From contig NC_045145.1 of assembly GCF_008831285.2 (NCBI RefSeq), positions 10,292,802 through 10,356,801 of the forward strand: DNA of 64,000 nucleotides, read 5' to 3'. Positions 34,294-45,000 of the stretch are shown in pieces. This DNA is from Nymphaea colorata. Its lineage: Eukaryota > Streptophyta > Magnoliopsida > Nymphaeales > Nymphaeaceae. Position numbers and translations under genes: made by a program. Below the pieces are notes generated by a model, which was not told the origin of the DNA, ran no database searches, and worked only from the letters and a program-made list of their open reading frames with translations. Position 1 is the first letter of the stretch, and the number at the start of each line of letters is the position of its first letter.

Positions 34294-35914
34294 AAATAAA
34301 ATTTTGTCCTCGAAATTTAGATCATACCTCAATGCAAAAACAGATGTGGGTACTTCTTCCGCATATCCTCCTCAAGTTCTCATGTGCTCTCCTTCAACCC
34401 ATGGTGTTGCTATTCCACCCTTACTAAAAGAATTCTCTTCGTACGAAGCACTTGCTCTTTTTGATCTACAATTCTAATAGGCTTTTCTTCCATTGTCAAA
34501 TCATCTTGCACCTAAATACCTTGAAAATCAATCACATGCGTAGGATCTGGTACGTACTTTCGAAGCAAGGAAACATAGAAAACCTCATGAACATGACTCA
34601 AATTAGATGGTAGTGCTAATCAGTATGCTACCTCTCCATTCTTTTCTAAGATTTCAAAATGTCCAATGAACCTCAGACTCAACTTTCCCTTAACACCTAA
34701 TCGAAAAACACCTTTAGTAGGTGAAATCTTCAAGAACACATGATCACCAACCTCAAAAGTCAACTCTCTACGTCGAATGTCGGCATAGCTTTTCTGTCTA
34801 GTCTGAGCAGTCAACAACTTTTTCTTTATCAATTGCACTTGGTCGGTATAGTGTTGTAATCCAAACGGGTTTTCAATTTTGCCATCACCCAAATCGATCC
34901 AACAAGTTGGCGATCTGCACGGCCTTCCATACAAAGCCTCAAAAGGTGCCATCCCAATACTAGAATGGTAACTGTTATTATATGCAAATTCACAAATTTT
35001 GTCAATTTCACATGTTTGTCCCATTCTCCTTTCCACTCTAAGACACATGCACGCAACATATCCTCTAAGTTTTGAATGGTCCTCTCAGATTGCCCATCAG
35101 TTTGGGGGTGAAACGCTGTGCTCAACTTAAACTTAGTACCCAATGCCTTTTGCAATTGTTCCCAAAATCTAGAGGTAAAACGTGGATCTCGATCCGCAAT
35201 GATAGACTTGGGCACTCCATGCAATCTTACTATCTCGCCAATATATAATTCTGTGAGACTCCCTAAAGACCGACTGATTCTTATTGGTAGAAAATGAGTG
35301 GACTTCGAAAGTCGATCAACAATCACCCATAAGGCATCATGTTGTCTTCTGGTGTGAGGTAAACCAACCACAAAATCCATCGTAATGTCTTCCCATTTCC
35401 ACACTGGCATATCAATTCTTTGCAACAAGCCTTCTGGCCGTTGATGCTTTGCTTTGACCCGCTAACAAACTAAGCACTTTGCTACATATTCTGCAATTTC
35501 ATACTTTATTGCAGGCCACCAGAAATTTTTTTTCATATCCTGAAACATCTTTGTGCTCCTAGGGCATATAGAAAACTTAGATTTGTGAGCTTCATCAAGC
35601 AACTGGCGCTTAACCCCTTCATCACTAGGGACCCACAACCTTCGTTGAAACCACAATGAACCATCTTCATCTTGAAGCCAAAGAGAATCTACCGTCTTAC
35701 ATTCTTCCATGTTCTTAGCAAAATCAAAATCTTCCTTTTGCTTCAATTTAAGCTCATCCAACAAAGGATGTCGTATCAAAGTTGTCATTGTTGCTTTGTC
35801 CTCACCACAAAGGTAAGGCTGCCATGCTATCAAATCTTGCAACAATGTCCAAGAACGAGTTAACATACTGCACATCGTTGCCTTGGCATGTCTGCTCGAC
35901 ACAAAAGCCACCAC
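34294..35914 (-). pseudogene. Gypsy-1 integrase and C-terminal domain
   Basis: The zinc-binding region ends WWPAIKYEIAEYVAKCLVC (about 35470-35525). The core has ITMDFVVGLP (about 35375), ADRDPRFTSRFW (about 35185) and PQTDGQSERTIQN (about 35090), so D, D and E are all present. FEALYGRPCRSP (about 34920) and VGDHVFLKISPTKGV follow. Near 34560-34620 LALPSNLSHVHEVF is the chromovirus C-terminal motif. TAG/TAA codons and a frameshift near 35040 break it, with further stops at about 34618 and downstream. The protein would insert cDNA; chromovirus C-termini can direct it to heterochromatin. Confidence 0.9.
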
Positions 35915-37500
35915 AATCGCCTTGTCTGGATGATATGATATCGTGGAATGATAATCCTTTAAGTATTCAATTCATCTTCTTTGCCTCAGATTTAGATCCT
36001 TTTGGGAGAATATATACTTCAATGACTTGTGATCTGTAAACACCTCAAACATTGCCTCATAGAGATAGTGTCTCCACATTTTCAGTGCAAACACAACTAC
36101 TCCCAACTCCACATCATGAGTGAGATAGGGTTGCTCAAGTACCTTCAATTGTCTTGATGCATAAGCCACTACATGGCCATGTTGCATCAATACACATCTA
36201 TAACCAATTCCCGATGCATCGGTATACACCACAAATCCAAAATGACCCGATGGGAGCGTCAAAATATGGGTGGTGGTAAGCTTGTCTTTCAAAGTTTTGG
36301 AAACTCTTTTTGCACTCTTCATTCCAAACAAACTTCACTCATTTTCTTAATAGCTTAGTCATGGGCGTAGCTATTTTTGAAAAGTCTCGTATAAACCTGC
36401 AATGATATTCTGCCAATCACAAAAAGCTTCTAACCTCAGTTACATTGCATGGTGCCTTCCAGTCCTGTACAGCCGACACCATTAGCTGGATCAATAGAAA
36501 TTTCATCATTCGAGATCACATGACCAAGGAAGTTTACATTCTCTAGCCAAAATTCACATTTCGAGTATTTCGCATAAAACTTGTGCTTGCACAAAAGACC
36601 CAACACACTCCTTAAGTGATCTTTATGCTTTGTCTTACTATCAGAGTACACCAAAATACCATTCACAAAAAAAAAACAATCACAAACCGATCCAAGTAGT
36701 TTTGAAAACCCGATCCATGAGGTCCATAAACATTGCGGGAGCATTGGTCAACCCAAAAGGCATGACCCTGAATTCATAGTGCTCACATCTAGTTTGAAAA
36801 ACAGTCTTAGAAACATCTTCCTCCCGTATCAAAAGTTGATAATAACCTGTCCTCATATCGATCTTGGAGAATACCTTTGCATTCTTGAGTTGATCAAACA
36901 AGTCTTCAATCATAGGAAGCAGATACTTATTCTTGATGGTGACTTGAATCAACATGCGGTAACCTATACACAAGCGCATTGTTCCATCCTTCTTCTTAAC
37001 AAACAACACAGGTGCTCCCCAAGGTGACACACTAGGTCGAAGAAGCCCTTATCTAAGAGCTCTTGCAATTGCTTCTTCAGTTCTTTCAACTTTGTCGGTG
37101 CCATACGGTTTGGTGCCTTAGAAATAGGAGTTGTCTCTGGTAACAACTCTATCATGAATTCCACTTCTCGTGTTTGAGGCAAACTTGACAGTGCCTCAGG
37201 AAACACATCGGGATACTCACTCACAACGGCAACATCCTGTAACCTCACCGGTTCAGTTTCATTGGTCAACACATTGACCAAGAAAGCAATACTTCTATTT
37301 TCTATCAAACGTTTGGCTTTCAATGCAGACACCATTAGCTTATAAGTTCGACTAGCTTTTCGTGCTTAGAAATCCACTGGTTTCATCTCATTCGCTCACA
37401 ATCGTATTTGTTTTTCTCTGCAATCTATAGTGGCACAATGTGTGCATAGCCAATCCATGCCCAAAATAACATCAAACTCAGTAAAACTTATGAATTACCA
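35915..37500 (-). pseudogene. Gypsy-1 protease end, reverse transcriptase and RNase H
   Basis: A protease C-terminal motif (ILGMDW-like, about 37450) comes first. The pre-RT and reverse transcriptase follow: EYPDVFPEALSSLPQTREV (37205-37150), [15 protein letters not shown] (37020), [14 protein letters not shown] (36870) and [16 protein letters not shown] (36780). The catalytic box reads VNGILVYS near 36660, so both Asp residues are lost. RNase H has YTDASGIGY (36225), [20 protein letters not shown] (36150) and [10 protein letters not shown] (36025). Frameshifts lie near 37040, 36700 and 36400. It is dead but clearly recognisable. Confidence 0.9.
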
Positions 37501-38028
37501 ACTGTGTAGGTAAGTGAAATAGGTGGGTCTCCACGTCCACCGTTTGGCATAACCTTTCGACAAATATGAACTATAGTTAACTTTGTCACATTCTGGCATC
37601 TTAAGGAGCTCAAAGATGTGTTCACCCTCTTCAATCAATTCCTTTGCCTTGATAGGGTTTGAGCACCCACACAAGTTTGGGTGTACTATTGCCCTGACGT
37701 GCTATCGTCCAATAGGGTATGCACATCAGAATGGGTCGAACTTAGCTCTCTATGTGCCTCTGTAGCCGACCCAACTCACTTCTTAACCCTACATGGGTAC
37801 TCCATCTGTACAAACAAGAACCCTTGACCGATCTTTCAAGCCAACTCACAGAAGTGCGTCAGCACAAAGTTTCAAAACATCAATCACTCAAAACAAAAAT
37901 CACCTTCTGTACATATACCTTACTAAAAGATTAAAACTACAATATAAGTTCAATCAAGTAAACGCGTAGCTGGGCAACACGGCTTCACAGATAGGCCTTA
38001 ACTCACATCCATAATGGGGTTTGCCATA
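37501..38028 (-). pseudogene. Gypsy-1 gag remnant and leader
   Basis: 37570-38028 matches the gag N-terminal and leader region of the related Gypsy-3 at about 63520-64000 (for example ATAGTTAACTTT, GAAGATGTG and TGGGTACTCCATCT words). 37440-37560 matches the Gypsy-3 protease region near 62450-62560. About 1 kb that Gypsy-3 has between them, including the zinc knuckle, is absent, so a deletion joins protease to N-terminal gag near 37565. Confidence 0.75.
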
Positions 38029-38040
38029 GCTCAGATACCA
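38029..38040 (-). promoter_or_regulatory. Gypsy-1 primer binding site
   Basis: On the minus strand TGGTATCTGAGC matches the initiator Met-tRNA site at 11 of 12 bases. It lies 4 bases from the 5' LTR end. Confidence 0.88.
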
Positions 38041-38044
38041 AAGC

Positions 38045-41000
38045 TGTCACACCCCAACCTTTTGACCCTCAAACAAATTTTTTTTCTAAACATAAAGCAT
38101 TGAGGTGCGACTACACAACAATTCAAAAAAAGAATGAGTTATATCATTTGAAACCATGGGGCAAACTTTCATTTATATAACAATTTCAATTCATACAAAA
38201 TCAAATCTATGTGTATGACAAAAAATGCCCCAAAGCACAACTTTGATGGCTAACAAAAATAAGAAATCAAAAAGACCAAACCATGACGCGCCGGCACTAC
38301 CAAAGACCCAAAACCTCCCCAATAGGATGTGAGTGAAGCCATCTGATCAACCTGCTGCCCCAGGTCTGCCAAAACTTGAAAAAGAAACAACTGAAGGCTT
38401 AGCCTTCGCAGTATGGCAACAAACCAGGAAAAATCCCAAACCCTCTTAGGTAGGGCTCAAATTTGAGAACAATCATAAAAACAATCTATCGTCATGTCGT
38501 GTCAGGGCATAGACATATCATTTGCCAAGAAAAACCCTAAATAGACCACGATATGAAAGGGCCACAGTAACACAATCTCAATCACATACAAAACATGCTT
38601 AAACATTTCATTTCATTCATAGTATTCACATGCCCATCGATCACATACATTCGTTCACACACATTTCATTCACATACATTCATTTTCATTAGCTTTAGTG
38701 AATTGACAGTTCTTGTGGGTACAAACACAGACACGTGCACACCATGGGTGGCCCATAGCCGAGAGACAACCCCCGTGGTGGCCCATAACAGTATGGATCC
38801 ATTCATCCACTGCAGCGGTAGAGCACTCATCCATGAATGTGTGAATTCCAAGGAGACATTCTCAGCCTTCCCTAGGACACCCAGGTTGGGAAGGCGGGAG
38901 CCCAACGCTCCAAGCATATCACACAAGAGTACCCTGGGGCCTTTCCCCGCCTGTGCTCCGAACAGGCGAGACCAGTGGCGAAAGCGGGACGTCTCCCAAA
39001 CACATAGCCACATCTCACTGGCCTCTCATCTCTTATTCTTTCATTATTATCATTATAAAAGCACATTCACAAAATGACTGGCTAGCTCATGAGGTTGTTA
39101 CACTTCACGAGTGCACCCCCACCTCCAATTGCCTACACACGAGGGCCACACATAACATTACATTCTTAGCTAGCCATCATACAGTATGGGTACAACTACC
39201 CTCCAATTCATTCATTTACATCATTGCCCGCAGTAATGCATATGCAACAATTCACAGTATTCACATTCATAAGTACTCACATCTTATCAAACACATCATT
39301 CACATCTTTCAAAACTTGACCAAATCCCATAGAGTAGTCTCAATCCATGATGGCTCGTAGCTGTCCTATGCAATTATCATTCTATGATGCTCTCTAATGC
39401 ACAATCGGGTTGAGGAGACACTCAACTCGATACCCCACCTCATCTGTCCTAAACAGTTATCAATTTTAGCATACACATGTAAATGCGTAACAGTTTTGAA
39501 AACAAGCTTCTTTCCAAAACAGAACTTGTCACATGACAAATCATTTACAATCGCACACATCAGTCACACCTTTCAAAACTTAGCCAAACCACGGAAAGTA
39601 GTCTCGATCTGTGATTGGCTCGTATCTGTCCTAGACAATTATCATTCTATGATGTTTTCTAATGCATAATTGGGGTCGAGGAGACACTCGACTCGAGACC
39701 CCACCTCATCTGCCCTAAAAAGTTATCAATTCTAGCATGCACATGCAAATGCGTAACATTTTCAAAACATTCTTTTCATAGTCTTTCAAAACAAAACATA
39801 TCATATATCAAACAATTTGTGTGCATACACACATTCATTCACAAAACAATCCATCAATCACATCAGAATCTTAGGATCCCACGATCCTAAGAACACACAT
39901 TCACACAATTGCCCAGGCGGGGATTTGCCTAGAATGCCGCCGTCGCGCGTCCTCAAAACTTTTCAAAATGCCTCGAACTTCGAATCTGGTTGCTCAAGGT
40001 CGATGGGACGTGCCCGGTGTACCTGCAGATATAACCACAATGTAAGATTTCTACTAGTTACCTTACGATCCAAACAAACATAAAATAAAATCAGAAGGTG
40101 TCGACGGGTAGTGTCGACCAACAAGCCCTCCAATAGGCCTCCTCCTAACCTCTTGACGTTGCCACCAAACGTCCAAATTAATTGTTTCGATCAATCAATC
40201 ACGACCCAATTCTCATTTGTTTTCTTTAGTCGAGGCGTCAACCCCAATCATACCCAACTTACGTATGCTTTCCCTTCAGACTCCAAAATACATCCGTTCA
40301 CAAAAGCATGTGTCGCGTGCTCACTAAGACGGTTTTAAACCTTCCCCACAACCTCGCAATCTCTACCATACTTCCCTATTGCTTCGAAAATCAACACCCC
40401 AAGCTTAGCCATCGCTTCTCCAACATAATCCTAAACTTTCTCAAAAAAGCAAAGTCGCTAACAAGCATCCCAAATCATCAATTCTACCTTCTAGCATGAT
40501 CAAACAATAATTATACGTGTTCCAAAGGAAAATATACAATAAAATAGGCTCAAATACGCCTTGCTCACCCCCAAAACAAGAGTTTAGACTGCTGCAATCC
40601 TTCCGACAGCCACCTCACGAGTTAGAGACGTCCTCAAACGGCTAAAATTATGCAATGCTGCCACCACAACACCTTCTATTCGCTGCTATGAAGAGAAAGA
40701 TGCAACTCCAAACTGCAATTCCAATCCAACAGCCACAACTAGTGAGAAAAGTAAAACTATACTCAAGAGGAGGAGTTTGGCTAAGGGATTGATTCTGTTG
40801 GGGGAGGCAGGGAACAACAAGGGAGAGGGAAGCTGGGACAGAGAGAGAGAGCACGAGAGGAAAGACAGACACGGTCAGAGAGAGGTCGTGCGGTTGAGAG
40901 GGGAGACGGCAGAGACAGTGAGAGAGGGAGGAGGAGAAGAAGGAAGAAGGAAGAGTTAGGGAGAGGTTGAGGGCCTACCCAAATGCAGCCGCCGTTCCTT

Positions 41001-41205
41001 CCTCTGCCGGCCCAAGCGTCGCCACTGCACCCTTGTCCTCCTCCTGGTCTCACACGGTCGATACAGAAGAAAGAAGAGCGACGAGGAAGAAGAGGGAGAC
41101 GTGAGGGAGAAGGGCCCTCGTGTCGGGCTCCTCACGCACTTGGGTTCGGGTTCAGGTCCGGATCTGGACCCGACCCGGCCCGCCTGAAAGACATCGAGCG
41201 TTACA
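38045..41205 (-). repeat. Gypsy-1 5' LTR
   Basis: It is 3161 bases long, starts TGTCACACCCC and ends CGTTACA on the plus strand. It is GC-rich at its right end, with CGGGTCCGG-type words and GA-rich runs (40830-40960). It contains the block 38210-39050 missing from the other LTR. A 7-bp-arm palindrome GAAGGCTTAGCCTTC lies at 38393-38407. Several long frames (such as 38595-39077) have no family support. Confidence 0.94.
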
Positions 41206-41935
41206 ATTTGTCAGATATGCTAAAGACTATGAAGGATACATGTGTAATGATATGAACAATAATAATATAAAAATATCCTGCAATGTTGTCTTTGATGAAC
41301 TTAACTTTGACCAGCAGAGCAGCGGTGGTAGGCTGATCTCATTGGACATAATAGAGATGTATCACATGTGGCTTAGTGCAGACATCTTTACTAGTTTAGG
41401 GGATGGATGTCATGACAATTGTCCACAATACAATTTGAAGCTCCTCAAGTTATTGATGACTACCACTCTTCACGAAACTTTACAATGGAAGGTAGATATA
41501 AAGGTATAGTTTATAATCGGTGTGGAAAGAATAGCTAAATTGAAGTTGTTGGATGCAGAGATGAAGCTACACCTTCTCCCTTGGTGCCTACTCTTAGAGA
41601 GGCTTCTTATCTGTGACATCTAATTGAGAGATTTATGGCCAAGTTTCTATGGACTTCCAAATGTTCTTGTCTGCTATGGAAAAAGAAGATGAGCCACTAA
41701 TATTCCATCATGCCATTCATTCGAGAAAGTGCATTGAGGCCATGAATGATGACATTGAACCCTTGCATGAATGTGGCTTTTGGGAGTTGTACATAGACCT
41801 ATAGACAAAAATGTTGTGGGTTGTAACTGCATATATAAGATTAAGGACAAGCCCAATGGAAGTATAGAAAGATACAAAGGTTCGTCACCAAGGGCTTCCA
41901 TGATAAGTCTTGTGACTGCATGCTCTATCATGACA
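41206..41935 (+). pseudogene. Copia-3, last part: integrase end and start of reverse transcriptase
   Basis: The frame resumes after Gypsy-1 with FVRYAKDYEGYMC and VVFDELNF (41206-41310), which continues the CRFVKF end at 31914. Near 41685-41780 EDEPLIFHHAIHSRKCIEAM and GFWELY are the start of the copia reverse transcriptase, in a different frame. Words like TKGFHDK near 41885 follow. The element then stops; no catalytic box, RNase H or 3' LTR is seen. Confidence 0.8.
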
Positions 41936-41968
41936 TGATAATAATTTGCTTATGTAATTGCTATATCC

Positions 41969-42084
41969 CATATTTGAGCCTTTACCTTAGAGGGCTAGGG
42001 ATTTAGCTGGTTTGTTGCCATACTGCGAAGGCTAAGCCTTCAGTTATTTTTCTTTTTCAGGCTTGGGCGGACCCGGGACAACAG
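41969..42084 (+). mobile_element. Fragment of a Gypsy-1-type LTR, inverted
   Basis: This is the reverse complement of about 38351-38470 of the Gypsy-1 5' LTR with scattered differences. It includes TGGTTTGTTGCCATACTGCG and the palindrome GAAGGCTAAGCCTTC. It directly abuts the satellite array. It must come from another copy of the family lying in the opposite orientation. Confidence 0.82.
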
Positions 42085-45000
42085 TCAGATAAAATAGATT
42101 ATGATAAATCAATTGTATCATTTGTTTTACGATACACTCAAATGAAATCATGTTTACAAAGACACGATAAGCACTAAAAAAAATAAGTGCGACGATGACA
42201 TAGTATGAACTAGTTTTATGATAAAAAGGCATTTACTAAGATGCAATAAGTAGTCAGATAAAACAAGATATGATAATGCAACTGTAGCATTCATTTTATG
42301 ATACACTCAAGTAAGATTGAGTTTACTGTGACATGATAAGCACTCAAAAAAGTTAAATGCAATAATGACACTATATGGACTAATTTTATGATAAAACTTC
42401 ATCTACTTAGAGGCAAAATGTAGTCGGACAAAACAGATTGCGGTAACGCAGCTGCATGATTCAATTATGATAAACTCAAACAAAATCGTGTTTACAAGGA
42501 TGGATAAGCACTCAAAAAAATCAAATGAGACAATGACACTATATAGATTGGTTTTTATGATAAAAAGACATTTACTAAGAGGCAATAAGCAGTAAAAAAA
42601 AATAGATTTTGGTAACACTACAGGTTCATCTTATGATACACAAATATAATCGTTGTTACAAGAACATGAAAAGGACTCAAAAAAGTTAAATGCGACAATG
42701 ACATTGTACATACTGGTTTTAAGACAAAAGCATTTAGTAAGAGGCAATAAACAGTCAGACAAAAAATTATGCAATAACACAATTATAGGATTAATTTTAT
42801 GATACACTCAAATAAAATCATGTTTGCAAGGATGCAATAAGCACAAAAACTTTGCAATAACACAACTGCATTATTTTTTTTACGATACACTCAAGCAAAA
42901 CCATACTTACAAGCATGCGATAAGCACTCACAAATATTAAATGCGACAATGACACTATACGGACAGGTTTTACGATGAAAACCATTTACTAAGAGCCAAT
43001 ATGCAGTTGGACAAAACAAGTTGCGATAACACAATAATAGGATTCACTTTGTGATACAATCAAATAAAATAGTGTTTCCAAGGATGCGATAAGAAATCCA
43101 AAAAAATAAATGTGACAACGAGACTGTATGGACTAGTTTTACGATAAAATGGCATTTACTAAGAGGCAATAAGTATTCGTACAAAACATATTATGATAAT
43201 GCAACTACAAGATTCATTTTATGATGCACTCAAATAAAATCATATTTATAAGAATGCGATAAGCAATTGAAAAAATTGAATATGGCAACAATGCTGCATC
43301 AATTTGTTTAAGGTAAAAGGCTGTTTACTAAAAGAGGACAAGTAGTCTGACAAAGCAAATTGTGATTACGTAACTATATGATTTATTTGATGATACATTC
43401 AAATAATATCATGTTTACAAGGATGCAACAAGCACTAAAAAATATTAAATGCGACAATGACATATGGACTAGTTTCACGAGCAAAAGGAGTTTAGTAAGA
43501 GGCGATAAGCCATTGGACAAAACAAATTATGATAACGCAACTACAATATTCGTTTTTGATACACTCAAATAAAATCATGTTTACAAGGACATGATAAGCA
43601 CTCAAGAAAATTAATTGTGACAATGACATTCTATGGACTAGGTTTAAGACAAAAATGCATTTACTATATGGTGACATGTAGTCGGACAAAACAGATTGTG
43701 ATAATGTAATTGCATGATTCATTTTATGATACACTATAATAAAATTGTGTGCACAAGGATGTGATGAGCACTTAAAAAAATTAAATGTGACAACACTATA
43801 TGGAATGGTTTTACGATAAAAAGGCGTTTGCTAAGCGGAAAATGTAGTCAGACAAAACATATTGTGATAATTATATGATTCATTTTACGATACGCTCAAA
43901 TAAAAATGTTTTTATAAGGATGGAATAAATTCAAAAAATCATGCGATAACACAGTTGCAGGATTCATTTTACGATATACTCAAGTAAAGTCATGTTTACA
44001 AAGACATGATAAGCATTCTGAGAAATGCAACAACAACACTATATGCACTAGTTTTATGATAAAAGGCATTTACTAAGCAGTTTAGCAGTCAGACAAAACA
44101 GGTTGCGATAACGCAACTGCAAGATTTGTTTTACGATACACTCAATTAAAAACATATTGAGTTGAACACGATAAACGCAAAAAATCATGTAATAACGTGG
44201 TTGTCGGATACATTGTGCAATACACTCAAGTAAAATCGTGTTTAGAAGGATGCAATGGCACTTGGAAAAATAATAATGCGACAATGACACTATGTAGATT
44301 GGTTTTATGATAAAATGGTGGTCACCAAGTGGTGATAAGGTGCCAGACAAAATAGATTGTGATAACGCAGCTGTAGGATTCTTTTTACAATACGCAAAGA
44401 AGAGATAAACACAAAAAATCATATGATAACACAACTACATGATTCGTTTTATGATACACTCAAGTAAAATCATGTTTACATGGACACAATGAGTAGAAAA
44501 TTTAAATGCGACAACTACACTATATGGATTGGTTTTATGATAAAAAGGCATTTACAAAGAGGCGATAAGCAGTCGGAAAAAGCAGATTGCGATAATGCAA
44601 CTATCAAATTCTTTCTAGGATATAGTCAAATAAAATCTTGTTTAGTAGGATATGATAAGCACTTGAAAAAGTTAAATGCAAAAACGACTCTGTGTGGACT
44701 GCTTTTATGATAAAAAGGCATTTAATAGGAGGTGATAAGTTGACAGACAAAAAATCATGTGATATTGGAATTACAAGATTTATTTTACAATACACTCAAT
44801 AAAATCATGTTTACAAGGACATGATAAGCATAAAAAATCGTGCGATAATGCAACTGCATTATCCATTTTACGATACACTCAAGCAAAATTGTGTTCACAA
44901 GGACATGATAAGAACTACAAATCATGCGATAATGCAACTACAGGATTCATTTTACGACACACTCAAATAAAATAATGTTTACAAGGACGCAATAAGCACT

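Larger units (their letters stand above)
31915..41205 (-). mobile_element. Gypsy-1: Tekay/Del-like Ty3/gypsy element inserted in Copia-3
   Basis: The LTRs start TGTCACACCCCAACC and end GAGCGTTACA. ATTTG flanks both sides (31910-31914 and 41206-41210), an exact 5-bp target duplication, and the Copia-3 frame resumes beyond it. Pol is on the minus strand, so the right LTR is the 5' one. Order protease, reverse transcriptase, RNase H, integrase is gypsy type. Long LTRs, a Met-tRNA primer site and a C-terminal motif of the kind SHVHEVFYVSLLRKYVPDP point to the Tekay/Del chromovirus clade. Most of gag is deleted, so the copy is non-autonomous. Confidence 0.93.

Noticed and set aside
40777-41255. 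Arg/Glu- and Pro-rich frames at the GC-rich end of the Gypsy-1 5' LTR
   Set aside because: They come from GA-rich and CGG-rich low-complexity DNA at the LTR end, overlapping on both strands.
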